Assembly: GCF_023953965.1 (NCBI RefSeq)
Contig: NZ_JAMLIX010000002.1
Span: forward strand, 1,331,613-1,395,612
Length of the DNA: 64,000 nucleotides
Reading direction: 5' to 3'
From: Bosea sp. (in: a-proteobacteria)
GTDB taxonomy: Bacteria; Pseudomonadota; Alphaproteobacteria; Rhizobiales; Beijerinckiaceae
Made by a program: the position numbers and the translations under genes. This document shows positions 44,692-53,606 of the stretch, one piece after another. The notes under the pieces were generated by a model. It saw nothing but the letters and a program-made list of their open reading frames with translations. It was not told the DNA's origin and ran no database searches. Each line of letters begins with the position of its first letter. Position 1 is the stretch's first letter.

Positions 44692-46083
44692 TCAGTGGCG
44701 CGGCTCGAGCGGCCAGTCGATCGCGCCGGCCGCGGCCCGCATCCGTGCCTCCAGCGCGGTGGCCAGACGGCACAGCCGCACATCGTCGAAGCGCCGGCCG
44801 ACGAGCTGCACGCCGACCGGCAGGCCGCGCGCATCGAAGCCGCCGCAGAGGCTGACCGCGGGATGGCCGGACTGGTTGAACGGCGCGGTGAAGGTGCAGT
44901 GCCGCAAGGGCATCGCCGGATCGAGACCGCATTCCTCGGCCGGAAAATTAACGACCGGCATCACCGGGGTGAGGAGGAAATCGGCCTCGTCGAACAGTTG
45001 CGCCGTCTGGAGCACGCCGCGGGCGATCTCGCGCTCGAAAAGGGCGATGCGGTCACCGTTCCAATGTTCCGCTTCCTTGAACCAGTTCAGGAGTCCCGCA
45101 GGAATCTCCTGGCGCAGCACGGCAGAGGCAGGGGCGTATTCGCGCCAGCCCCTGAGTTTCAGCAGGTCGTCGATGGCGAGATAGATGTCGTGGTCGAAGG
45201 CCGCATCCTTGCAGGACACTTCGGCAACCAGTTCGCCGAGTGCCCGTTCGGCCGCTTCGAGGACTGCGATCACCGCCGGCTCGACCGGCGGGCCGAAGCC
45301 GAAATCGCGATAGACCGCGACGCGGGCCGCTTCGAAGCCGCCCGAGGCTTCCACCACGGGCACCGAGAAACGATCTTCCTGATGGACGCCGCCGAGGATG
45401 CGCAGATGGGCTTCCAGATCGGCGGCATGGCGCGTCATCGGTCCGGCCGAGCGCACGTCGGAGGCGGGCGTGTGCGGAATCATGCCCTGCGTCGGCTTGA
45501 GCGCGGCCAGCCCACAATGGCTCGCCGGCAGCCTCACCGAGCCGGCGATGTCCGAACCGACCGACATCACGCCGATCCCCGCCGCGAGCGAGGCTCCCGC
45601 CCCGGCGCTGGAGCCGCCGGTGTTCCAGGCCAGCCCCCAGGGATTGCGGGCGATGCCGTGGCAGGACGAGACGCCCGAGCCGCTCAGGCCGAAATCGGGC
45701 ATGGTCGTCTTGGCGATGATGATGGCGCCGGCGGCCTTCAGCTTCGCGGTCGGCGGCGCGTCGGACGCGCCCTTCACGCCGGCGCCGTGGAGCCTGGCGC
45801 CATGGTGCCAGGTCATGCCGACGGCATTGACGGAATCCTTGATCGTGACGGGGATGCCGTCGAGGGCGCCCGCGGGCGTTCCGCGCTTGAAGCGCTGGGC
45901 CGCGTCCTTGGCGGCGGCCAGGCTCTCGTCGCGCCGTAGGTCGTAAAGGGCATTGATCGCGCCGTTGGCGGCATCGATCTGGGCGAAGGTCCGCTCCATG
46001 ACCTCGACCGGGCTGATCCGCCGGGCAGCGTAACCCTCACGTAGCGCGGCCAGCGTCATCTGCGAAAGGTCCTGGATATTCAT
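44692..46083 (-). CDS. Amidase signature family hydrolase
   Basis: This 463-aa amidase has the Ser-cisSer-Lys triad at the expected spacing: Lys82 (VTIKDSVN), Ser158 (GGSSAGAGA) and Ser182 (DIAGSVRLPA). It cleaves an amide to acid plus ammonia or amine in the cytoplasm. It sits 101 bp upstream of the importer genes and downstream of the aminotransferase, inside the DeoR-linked cluster. Confidence 0.93.
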   Translation of the reverse strand: MNIQDLSQMTLAALREGYAARRISPVEVMERTFAQIDAANGAINALYDLRRDESLAAAKDAAQRFKRGTPAGALDGIPVTIKDSVNAVGMTWHHGARLHGAGVKGASDAPPTAKLKAAGAIIIAKTTMPDFGLSGSGVSSCHGIARNPWGLAWNTGGSSAGAGASLAAGIGVMSVGSDIAGSVRLPASHCGLAALKPTQGMIPHTPASDVRSAGPMTRHAADLEAHLRILGGVHQEDRFSVPVVEASGGFEAARVAVYRDFGFGPPVEPAVIAVLEAAERALGELVAEVSCKDAAFDHDIYLAIDDLLKLRGWREYAPASAVLRQEIPAGLLNWFKEAEHWNGDRIALFEREIARGVLQTAQLFDEADFLLTPVMPVVNFPAEECGLDPAMPLRHCTFTAPFNQSGHPAVSLCGGFDARGLPVGVQLVGRRFDDVRLCRLATALEARMRAAAGAIDWPLEPRH

Positions 46084-46327
46084 CGTTCATTCCTCTGGGC
46101 AACGGTCCGGCGCTGCCGGCACCGGCGCGAATTCCGACCTCTTCGCCCGGCTGGTTCTCTCGATGTTTCCGCGGTGAATCTTCCTGTGCTTGCAGATGAG
46201 CCGAATTTCGGCGCCGAGGCCGGCCCAGGGAAGAAGGCTGGCCGATGCGCCAGCAACCGGGAGCAGGATCTTCGGGCGGGTCCGATCGAAGCGGGGGCAT
46301 GGCGAGCCATCGCGATCGACCTGCCGC

Positions 46328-47620
46328 TCACGCTGCGGGCCGCAGGGAGCCCATGAGCTCGCGCGCCCTGGGCATCGCCGCGTCGAACCGATCCATGATC
46401 TCCTGGCAAAGGTCTGTATCGAGAAGCACGCCCGGCTTGAACTGCAGGACGCGCTTGTCGAGCGAGGAGAAGATGGCCCAGACGCCGTTCTCATAGAGCG
46501 CCCGCGAGACCGCGGCCGCCCCCTCGGGATGGTCGAATTCCAGGCCGAGCACCACGCCGCGCTGGCGCACGCCGACGAAGATGTCGCTGTGGCGCTGCAT
46601 CATCGCGGCCATCGCGCCGGCGAAGTAGTCGGTCACGACGCCGACATTGGCGATAATTTCGGGACGCTGCAGCATCTCGATGACGCGATGCCCGACGAGG
46701 CAGCCGAGCTCGGCGCCGCCGGCCGTGCTGATATGGGCCGCCCCGTCCTCATGCAGCCAGCCTCCGCACGCCTCCGTCGTGAGGCAGGCGCTGATAGGAT
46801 AGATGCCGCCGCCCAGCCCCTTGCCGGTGACGAAGATGTCCGGCTCGATGCCGTAGCCCTGCCAGCCCCACATCGTGCCGGTGCGCATCAGCCCGGTCTG
46901 GACCTCGTCGGCGATGAACTTCGCGCCATGGCGCAGGCACAGGTCGTGACAGGCCCCCAGATAACCTTCCGCAGGCAGCGGAAAGCCGTAGGTGGCCGGA
47001 ATCGTCTCGATGATGAAAGCCGCGACGTCTCCTTGCCGCAGCACGCGCTCGAGCGCGTCGACGTCGTTGAACGGCACCTGGATGAACTCCTCGGGCCGGT
47101 CGCAGAGGAAGATCTTGCTGAAGCGCTCGTCGCCGGTGGCGACCGAGAGGCCGGAATGGCCGTGATAGCCCTTGATGATCGAGACGATCTTCTTGCGCTT
47201 CGTGGCGTAGCGGGCGGTCTTGATCGCGATCTCGACGGCCTCGGCCCCGCCGGCGCCGAAAATCGCGTATTTCATGTGGGGAGCGGTCGCTACCAGGTTT
47301 TCCGCGAAAGCGGTGCGGGCGACCGAGGGAAACCAGTGGTTGCCCATGTCGAAATAATCGAGCGCCGATTTCAGCACGGCGACCAGCTCGGGATGGCGGT
47401 GCCCGAAATTATACGTGCCGCCATTCAGGTGAAGGTCGATCAGCCGCTTCCCGGACATGTCGTGCATGACGTAGCCCTCGCGCCGATCGATGACCATCGG
47501 CGTGCCGGCATCCTGCCAGAAACGGGTCTTGCCCGGATTCCATGAGGCCGCCGACCGTTCCAGCAGATCCGCCTTCGAGGCGAATTGAAATGATCCGTAA
47601 TCGAACACGGCCCCCTCCAT
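46328..47620 (-). CDS. Class III PLP-dependent aminotransferase
   Basis: This 430-aa omega-aminotransferase-type enzyme has the PLP lysine Lys267 (FVTGKGLGGGIYP) and cofactor Asp238 (IADEVQTG), plus FGAGGAEAVEIAIKTAR for phosphate binding. It would transfer an omega- or alpha-amino group to pyruvate or 2-oxoglutarate. It is the first gene of the minus-strand catabolic cluster, divergent from a DeoR-type regulator. I chose ATG 47620 (MEGAVFDYGS); upstream codons are AT-rich and promoter-like. The 244 bp between it and the amidase hold no gene. Confidence 0.9.
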   Translation of the reverse strand: MEGAVFDYGSFQFASKADLLERSAASWNPGKTRFWQDAGTPMVIDRREGYVMHDMSGKRLIDLHLNGGTYNFGHRHPELVAVLKSALDYFDMGNHWFPSVARTAFAENLVATAPHMKYAIFGAGGAEAVEIAIKTARYATKRKKIVSIIKGYHGHSGLSVATGDERFSKIFLCDRPEEFIQVPFNDVDALERVLRQGDVAAFIIETIPATYGFPLPAEGYLGACHDLCLRHGAKFIADEVQTGLMRTGTMWGWQGYGIEPDIFVTGKGLGGGIYPISACLTTEACGGWLHEDGAAHISTAGGAELGCLVGHRVIEMLQRPEIIANVGVVTDYFAGAMAAMMQRHSDIFVGVRQRGVVLGLEFDHPEGAAAVSRALYENGVWAIFSSLDKRVLQFKPGVLLDTDLCQEIMDRFDAAMPRARELMGSLRPAA

Positions 47621-47716
47621 TGATAAAATGGTGAGCCAAAAATTTTTTTCTTGCAACATAAAAAAGTTGAAAGTCGGAATTTTCTTAAGGTCGACACGGG
47701 CAAGGCGCCTCAGTAT

Positions 47717-47728
47717 GTTCGACCGAAC
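47717..47728. promoter_or_regulatory. Candidate DeoR/GlpR-type operator
   Basis: GTTCG-AC-CGAAC is a perfect five-base inverted repeat preceded by TAT, resembling the ATGTTCG/CGAACAT half-sites of GlpR. It is 17 bp upstream of the regulator ATG and about 100 bp from the divergent aminotransferase gene, placed to control both. The rest of 47621-47745 is AT-rich. Confidence 0.5.
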
Positions 47729-47745
47729 GATCGTGATGGCGCGCA

Positions 47746-48516
47746 ATGAGCAAGAAATCGGTACGGCATGAGAAAATCCTGGCCGCTCTGGACCGGAACC
47801 CCGCTCTCAGGGTGAACGAGCTGTCGGATGAGTTCGGCGTATCCTCCGAGACAATCCGCCGCGATCTTGCCGTGCTGGACGAGGCTGGAAAGATAAGCCG
47901 CACCTATGGCGGCGCCGTTCGCAACGTCGTCTTCGAGCCGGGGCTCGCCGAGCGGCTCAAACTGCAGGTCCGCGAGCGTTGGGAGATCGCGGAAGCCGCG
48001 CTCTCGCTCCTCGACGGGGTCGACACGCTGTTCATCGGCGGGGGCTCGACGGTGCTGCATTTCGCCAGGGCGCTGCGCAGGCTTTCGAGACCTCTCTATG
48101 TCCTGACGCCGTCCTTCAGCGTCGCCATGGAGCTTTCGTCCAATCCGCGCATGCGGATCATGTCGCTGCCTGGGCTCTTCGACGGCAGTGAAGGTCTGGT
48201 GCATGGGCCCGATACGCTCGCGGCCATTGGGAAATACAGCGCACCGGTCGCGGTATTGGGAGTTTCGGGAATCGACGAGCGTGGCGCGAGCGGCTCTTTT
48301 ATCGCTGGAGCGCAAGTGTATTCGGCGATGGTGGAACAGTCCCGACGCTCGTTGATCCTCGCCGACGCGTTGAAATTCGACAAGCGCGCACTCGTGGACA
48401 TTGCCACATGGACACCGAACATCCATCTTGTGACAGATTCACACCCCGGCCGAGCCTTGTCCGAGGCCATCAAAGCCGGCAATGCGCAAATCACCGTCGC
48501 CTCCGAATCCAAGTAG
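47746..48516 (+). CDS. DeoR/GlpR family transcriptional regulator
   Basis: This 256-aa regulator has an N-terminal DeoR helix-turn-helix (LRVNELSDEFGVSSETIRRDL, here residues about 23-42) and a C-terminal sugar-phosphate-sensor fold (GGGSTVLHFARAL; GVSGIDERGASGSF; ILADALKFDKRALV). It is divergent from the catabolic cluster and probably represses it until a phosphorylated effector binds; the HisN-like phosphatase in the cluster could act on such an effector, which is speculation. Confidence 0.93.
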   Translation: MSKKSVRHEKILAALDRNPALRVNELSDEFGVSSETIRRDLAVLDEAGKISRTYGGAVRNVVFEPGLAERLKLQVRERWEIAEAALSLLDGVDTLFIGGGSTVLHFARALRRLSRPLYVLTPSFSVAMELSSNPRMRIMSLPGLFDGSEGLVHGPDTLAAIGKYSAPVAVLGVSGIDERGASGSFIAGAQVYSAMVEQSRRSLILADALKFDKRALVDIATWTPNIHLVTDSHPGRALSEAIKAGNAQITVASESK

Positions 48517-48639
48517 TTTGAATTCGGCGAGTATCGGCGTTGGAAGGACAGTGGGGCGCCTCCATCGGTCATCTGCAAGGACTCTGGCCGCGACCTATGA
48601 CTCGGGGCCGGTGGGCCGACCGCGATCCGGTTCGTGGTT

Positions 48640-48725
48640 CTCGCCGGGAATGGTGGAGGTGAAGTGAGCGAGGTGTAGAGATATTCGCTCCGCATGCTGA
48701 GGCGGTCGGTGACGGCATATCCGCG
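48640..48725 (-). pseudogene. Fragment of an Omp25-like barrel
   Basis: A minus-strand stretch reads GYAVTDRLSMRSEYLYTSL, typical of the penultimate strands of Omp25-like proteins, with no intact gene around it. It is probably a relic. The rest of 48517-48772 shows nothing else. Confidence 0.3.
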
Positions 48726-48772
48726 AGGATCACTCCGCTGTCTCACTCCGGCGGCGCGGCGCTGCCACGGCG

Positions 48773-50071
48773 TCAGCCGACTGAAATATGGCTGTGCCCG
48801 AAGAAGACGGGATACTGGCACAGCTCCCGCACCAGCCGATGGGTGCGGCGTTCGAATACAAAGAGGTTTTCCCAGTATCCGGTGACGGCGTAGTGGGCGC
48901 CGTCGGGCAGGAGCGCGATGCCGCAGGGATAACGTAGCCCCATCCGGCTGGTATCGACGACAGCCGTCACCGCCCCGCTGGCGCCGTCGAAGGCCATGAC
49001 GCGGTGGGCGGTGGGATAGGTCGCGATCGCCTCGTCGTTGCGCTCGTCATAGATGATCGACAGGCCGTGGCGCATCAGCGCCGTCTCGTTGCGGCCACCC
49101 ATCCTGGTCGCGCGCTTCTTCTTGGCGTCGTAGCGCAGGGTCGCGGCGGGAAGGTAGTTCGCTCCGGGGTCGGTGGTGATATCGAAGGGATAGGCTTCAT
49201 CGACGCCCCGCTCGACCGCGCGCACGGCCTCGTCGTCGCCGAGGCGGGCCTGTATGGCGAAGATGCGGTCGAGCCTGCCGCTCGCCAGGTGCCGCAGCTC
49301 GATGTCGCTCGCGCCCGTGCGGTATTTGTCGACCAGGCTGCCGTCGCGCATGTCGACCACGGTGATCGAGGCGTCGATCACCTGGCGCGGCACGGTCAGC
49401 TCGCGCGACTTCAGGTCCGGCAGCGAACCGTAATTGGCAGCGACCAGATAGCGCCCACCCTCGATCAACTGGATCTCGTGCGGATCGACGCCGTAGGTGG
49501 AATAGGTCTCCAGGGTTTTCAGCGTCGCGGCTTCGCGGATCGTGACCTTGCCGAAATGACGCTCCAGTGGACCGTTCAGGGGGGCACGCGGTGCGCGTTC
49601 CGAGAGCAGGACCTTGTCCTCGCCGAGATAGGCGGCATGGCCGCCGCCGCGCCAGCCGTCGCCGACGGATGCGGCGACGGCCGCAAGCTCCAGCGTCTGC
49701 GGATCGAAGGCGACATGGGTCCGGCCCTCGAAGCCGCAGAGCACGCCGACGGAGCGGTCGGGCGATATGTCGACGTCATGCGCATGGACCGGCAGCAGCG
49801 TCTGGCGGATGGAGCCGTCCGGGCCGATGCGGGTCAGCATGCGCGCCGGGCCGTCCCAGTCGCGGATATGCCGGGAGAACTGCCGGTGCTGCCGCAGCGG
49901 CCGTCCATTGGCCCAGCCATTCTGCGGATAGTAGCCGGGCACATAGAGCGCGGCATCGCGAAAGGCGCGATCCCGCGCCGGCTCGGCAGCCGCCGGCGCC
50001 GCCACGATCGTCGCAGCCGTGGTGGCCGCCGCGCGCCCCAATAGCGCGCGGCGTGTCAGGCGGTGTTTCAC
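48773..50071 (-). CDS. Tat-exported DUF1513 protein
   Basis: This 432-aa protein has a twin-arginine signal (LTRRALLGRAAATTAATIVAAP) and a DUF1513 beta-propeller-like body (HVDISPDRSVGVLCGFEGRT-type repeats; GVDPHEIQLIEGGRYLVAANYG; YPCGIALLPDGAHYAVTGYW). DUF1513 proteins often accompany imelysin-type iron uptake genes, but none are here. I chose GTG 50071, which gives a normal Tat leader; TTG 50104 is an alternative. Confidence 0.87.
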   Translation of the reverse strand: MKHRLTRRALLGRAAATTAATIVAAPAAAEPARDRAFRDAALYVPGYYPQNGWANGRPLRQHRQFSRHIRDWDGPARMLTRIGPDGSIRQTLLPVHAHDVDISPDRSVGVLCGFEGRTHVAFDPQTLELAAVAASVGDGWRGGGHAAYLGEDKVLLSERAPRAPLNGPLERHFGKVTIREAATLKTLETYSTYGVDPHEIQLIEGGRYLVAANYGSLPDLKSRELTVPRQVIDASITVVDMRDGSLVDKYRTGASDIELRHLASGRLDRIFAIQARLGDDEAVRAVERGVDEAYPFDITTDPGANYLPAATLRYDAKKKRATRMGGRNETALMRHGLSIIYDERNDEAIATYPTAHRVMAFDGASGAVTAVVDTSRMGLRYPCGIALLPDGAHYAVTGYWENLFVFERRTHRLVRELCQYPVFFGHSHISVG

Positions 50072-50127
50072 GGTTTTCGACTCGTTTTCACAGGGTGAAG
50101 ACAATCGAACGGAATAGCGGCCTGCGG

Positions 50128-50511
50128 TCAGTGGCCGCTGCCGCCACCGCCGCCACCCTCGCCGCCAAGCTCGCGGGGTTGCGCACTGGTGCCAGGAACG
50201 CCGTAATCCTCCGGTCGCGGCCGTGGCTTAGGCTCCAGCAGCACGGGGCGCCGGCCGCCCTTTTTCTCCCATAGCTCCATCCGGCTTCTATTGAGTTCCT
50301 GACGACTGACCTCGGAACGCTGCCATCGGCGCACGGCCTCCTCATAGGCCCACTTTGCTTTCTGGCTCGGCGTTGCAGCGTAGCGCGATGGTGTCATGTA
50401 GGAGCCCGGATCGCCTATGCCGCATGCGGCCAAAGGGGCGGTCAGGAAAAGCGCGCCCAACAATGCGAGCCTCGACCGTTCGACCCCGGTCTTTGGATCT
50501 CGTTTCCTCAT
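50128..50511 (-). CDS. Small lipoprotein with Gly-rich tail
   Basis: This 127-aa protein has a lipoprotein signal (lipobox LAAC in TAPLAACGIGDPG), a central charged helix (QKAKWAYEEAVRRWQRSEVSRQ) and a Pro- then Gly-rich C-terminus. I do not recognise the family. It is 56 bp upstream of the DUF1513 gene on the same strand and may be cotranscribed. Confidence 0.6.
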   Translation of the reverse strand: MRKRDPKTGVERSRLALLGALFLTAPLAACGIGDPGSYMTPSRYAATPSQKAKWAYEEAVRRWQRSEVSRQELNRSRMELWEKKGGRRPVLLEPKPRPRPEDYGVPGTSAQPRELGGEGGGGGGSGH

Positions 50512-50812
50512 GATTGTCCATTCTCCATGGTGTTGCAGATAAAGGGGCCGCGCACAGCCGGTGCTACCGGCGCATGCGAGGCCGAACGAAAAGGCCGCGG
50601 CGCGATCGACGACAGGACCGGCCGCAGCCTTGTGGGCATGAGCGTTGCCCCGCCGGGCGTTGATATGGGTCAATGTCATGGCGACGCATTCGCGCTTGCT
50701 AACGAAGTGGCGACCGGCCCGAGGGGACGGCCATCCGCCGGGGCGGACGCACGGCCCAACTGGTGGTGAGGACATGGGAGGACGGTATCAGCGCGTTCGC
50801 GGCCAGCCCATT

Positions 50813-50826
50813 AGTACAGGTGTACT
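50813..50826 (+). promoter_or_regulatory. AGTAC-N4-GTACT palindrome upstream of the hybrid kinase
   Basis: AGTAC-AGGT-GTACT lies 76 bp before the hybrid kinase start. The flanks (GCCCATT before, GGTGCC after) match those of a second copy upstream of the NarL-type regulator gene at 53378. The remaining part of 50512-50902 holds no gene. Confidence 0.65.
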
Positions 50827-50902
50827 GGTGCCGCCCGGCATGCGTCCGGCTGCCGTCAGGGGTTGACGGCGGCAAGCGGGAAAGCCGGCTGGGGCATCGG
50901 GA

Positions 50903-52756
50903 TTGAAACAGGCGGAACGCATCGCGTGGATCAACCGCCGGCCGAAAACGGGCGGGTCGGAGGCCGGCCCGGTTTCGATGGTCGCCCCGCACTGGCGGCT
51001 GGACTATCTCTCGTCCATCGGCACGGCGAGCTGGCTCATCCACCTGTGTGTCGCGGTTCTGGCGGGAATCGAGCTTTTCCGCGCCGGCGCCGGCGCATGG
51101 GTTCCGGCCTGGACGGCGGCCATCGTCCTCGTTTCCATGGCCATGATCGCGCTCGGCCTGCTCTACCGGCACGGCGCGGCATGGCCGCGGCCGTCCGCCT
51201 TCGCGCAGGCCCATTCGCTGCTGACGGGGTTGACCGGCCTCGGCTGGGGCGTCGGCGCGCTCTTGTGCGCGACGTCGTCGCCACCCGATCTCCTGAATTT
51301 CTACACGCTCGTCCTCGGCGGGATCGCGCTCGGCGCGGTCAGCGCACTGCACGTCATGGTCCGAAGCTGCCTGATCTCGGTGTGGACATCGCTGCCACTG
51401 CTCGCCATGTCATGGCTGTTGCATGGCAGGGACGTCGGACCGGAATCGACCGCGGCGATGATCATGCTCTTCGCGGTCATGCTGACGGTGCTCGGCCTGC
51501 GCATGAACGGCTTCGTCGGCCAGAACGTCAGGCTGACGGAGGAGCTTGCCGCCAAGCACGCCATATTGACCCGCACCGGCGCGCAGCTTGCCGAGGCGCA
51601 TGAGGAGAAATCGCGCTTCCTGGCGCAGGCCAGCCACGATCTGCGCCAGCCCATCCATGCCATCGGCCTGTTCGTCGAGTATCTCGGCGGCCTGCGCCTG
51701 AGCCGCAACGGCCGCGAGGTCTTGGCCAATATCGACCGTTCGCTCGATTCGCTCACCCGGCTCTGCCGCTCGCTGCTCGACCTGTCGGCGCTCGATGTCG
51801 GGCGGGTCAGGCCGCAGATCGGCGCCGTGCCGCTCGGCGAGGTGCTGGGAGAAGTCGCGCGGCAAGCCACTGAGGCGGCCCGCGCGCGGGGCGTGAGGCT
51901 CCGCTACCGCCCTTCGCGGCTCTGGGTTCTCGGCGACGCGGCGCTTCTGCACACGATGGTGCAGAACCTCGTCTCGAACGCGATCAAATACGCTCCCGGC
52001 GCACAGGTCGTCATCGGCGCGCGCCGCCGCGCCGGCGGCGTGGCCGTCATCGTCCTGGATACGGGCCCGGGCATCGCCCATGCCGACCAGAAGCGGATTT
52101 TCCAGGAGTTCGTCCGGCTTCATACGCCCGGAACCGAGGAGATGGAGGGGCTGGGCCTCGGCCTCTCCATCGTCAAGCGGCTGGCCGACATGATGGGGCT
52201 CAGGATCGCGCTGACCTCCCATCCCGGCAAGGGAACCTGCTTCGCGATAGAAGGGCTGCGCGAGACGGCGGCGGGCGAGTTTAAGGCGCGCAGGCAGCCC
52301 GCAGCGCTGGCGCGACGCCTTCAGGGGGTGCGCGTGCTGGTCATCGACGATGACAGGCTGGTGCGCAACGGCACGGCGCAGCTTCTCACGCGGTGGGGAT
52401 GCCATGTGCAGGCCAGCGACCGCTATGATGCGCATGCGGCGCGCAACTGCGACTTCCTGTTATGCGATCAGGAACTCGCCGACGGAAAAACCGGCCTCGA
52501 GGTCATTCGCGCGGCGAGACGGGAAGCGGGAGCGGCCTTGCCGGCAGCCCTCGTGACCGGGGGGCGAACCGACCACATAGCCGAGACCTGCAAGGACGAA
52601 GCCATCGTCCTCCTGACGAAGCCGGTGCGGCCGGCACAACTGCGTTCGGCGCTTCTCGCCGGCGTGCTCGCTCAAACCAGGCCGAGTTCGGTGGCGATCG
52701 CCGCTGCGGCGGAGCGCGACGAGACGTCAAGAACGCGCAGCAGCCCAGATACGTGA
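50903..52756 (+). CDS. Hybrid sensor histidine kinase with C-terminal receiver
   Basis: This protein of up to 617 aa has an N-terminal domain of about six helices (residues 40-205), a coiled coil, HisKA with His245 (QASHDLRQPIHAIGLF), HATPase_c (NLVSNAIKYA, DTGPGI, GLGLGLSIVKRL) and a receiver (VLVIDDDRLVRN, Asp near residue 521 in LLCDQEL, LTKPVRP). The convergent NarL-type regulator is its obvious partner. TTG 50903 is the longest start; ATG 50978 would also keep all helices. The last 85 bp overlap the regulator gene on the opposite strand. Confidence 0.9.
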   Translation: MKQAERIAWINRRPKTGGSEAGPVSMVAPHWRLDYLSSIGTASWLIHLCVAVLAGIELFRAGAGAWVPAWTAAIVLVSMAMIALGLLYRHGAAWPRPSAFAQAHSLLTGLTGLGWGVGALLCATSSPPDLLNFYTLVLGGIALGAVSALHVMVRSCLISVWTSLPLLAMSWLLHGRDVGPESTAAMIMLFAVMLTVLGLRMNGFVGQNVRLTEELAAKHAILTRTGAQLAEAHEEKSRFLAQASHDLRQPIHAIGLFVEYLGGLRLSRNGREVLANIDRSLDSLTRLCRSLLDLSALDVGRVRPQIGAVPLGEVLGEVARQATEAARARGVRLRYRPSRLWVLGDAALLHTMVQNLVSNAIKYAPGAQVVIGARRRAGGVAVIVLDTGPGIAHADQKRIFQEFVRLHTPGTEEMEGLGLGLSIVKRLADMMGLRIALTSHPGKGTCFAIEGLRETAAGEFKARRQPAALARRLQGVRVLVIDDDRLVRNGTAQLLTRWGCHVQASDRYDAHAARNCDFLLCDQELADGKTGLEVIRAARREAGAALPAALVTGGRTDHIAETCKDEAIVLLTKPVRPAQLRSALLAGVLAQTRPSSVAIAAAAERDETSRTRSSPDT

Positions 52757-53295
52757 AGCCTGACCGTGAACGGCGAGATCCCGAGCATGCGGGCGATCTC
52801 CTTGTTGGAAAGGCCGTTGGCGAGGAGGCGCAGCACTTCCCGTTGCCGTGAGGACAACCGGGCGAGCCTGTCCGACGGCAGCAGGGCCAGATCGCTGATC
52901 GAAGCCTGGGTCTTCACGACGATGTCGCCAGCGATGACGGCCGCGATGCCCGACGCCATCTCGCTCGACGACACGCCCTTGGCGATGAAACCGTCCGCGC
53001 CGGCCGCCATCACCTCCTCCACGACATCAGCGTCGTCCGTCATCGAGACGACCAGAAGCGAGGTCGTCGGATAGTTGGCGCGCAGCCCGCGGATCGTCTG
53101 CGGCCCGTCGAAGCCGGGAAAGACGAGATCGAGGACGAGCATGGAAGGCGGGTCACCTTCCGCGGCGAGGCGCAGCAGGTCCGCGGCGGTCCCGACCTCC
53201 TGGATCGAGGCGTCGGGCATGGAGCGCTGAACGATACGGCGCATGCCGTCGCGAAAGATCGGATGGTCGTCGGCAATGATGACGCGCTCAGCCAT
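52672..53295 (-). CDS. NarL/FixJ-type response regulator with LuxR HTH
   Basis: This 207-aa regulator has a receiver (Asp56 in LVLDLVFPGFDG; acidic pocket DD9-10) and a C-terminal LuxR-type helix-turn-helix (LSSRQREVLRLLANGLSNKE, then IARMLGISPFTVRLHVSGLL). It is convergent with the hybrid kinase. A palindrome identical in plan to one upstream of the kinase lies 82 bp before its ATG, suggesting it controls both genes. Confidence 0.93.
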   Translation of the reverse strand: MAERVIIADDHPIFRDGMRRIVQRSMPDASIQEVGTAADLLRLAAEGDPPSMLVLDLVFPGFDGPQTIRGLRANYPTTSLLVVSMTDDADVVEEVMAAGADGFIAKGVSSSEMASGIAAVIAGDIVVKTQASISDLALLPSDRLARLSSRQREVLRLLANGLSNKEIARMLGISPFTVRLHVSGLLRVLDVSSRSAAAAIATELGLV

Positions 53296-53377
53296 GTCCG
53301 GTCGCCGTCGGTTTTCCGTGCCCCGGGTCCGGGGAGCACCTTCCGGATGGTAACGCCCGCGGACGGCCATGCCCATC

Positions 53378-53391
53378 AGTACATCCGTACT
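53378..53391 (-). promoter_or_regulatory. AGTAC-N4-GTACT palindrome upstream of the response regulator
   Basis: AGTAC-ATCC-GTACT, flanked by GCCCATC and GGTGCC, is the second copy of the box found before the hybrid kinase. With the flanks, the half-site is CATCAGTAC with eight of nine positions symmetric. The similarity ends about 15 bp further on, where IS110-like sequence starts. Confidence 0.65.
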
Positions 53392-53423
53392 GGTGCCAGA
53401 CACGTTTCCGGTTGCCGAACTGC

Positions 53424-53606
53424 TGGCATCGCATGGTCTACGAGGCCACCGGCGCCTATCATCGTGCCTTCGAGCACGCCCTGGCCCAGGCCAACTTGCC
53501 GTTGGCGAAATTCAACCCACGTCAGGCCCGACGCTTTGCCGAGGCCACTGGCCGACTGGCCAAGACCGATCGTTGCGACGCGGCCATGCTGGCGCGTCTG
53601 GGCGCT
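53424..53606 (+). pseudogene. IS110-family transposase fragment
   Basis: The frame reads MVYEATGAYHRAFEHALAQA and then NPRQARRFAEATGRLAKTDR, a conserved N-terminal piece of IS110 transposases. The start region and all of the C-terminal part are missing. It is joined directly to a ParB fragment in another frame. Confidence 0.75.
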
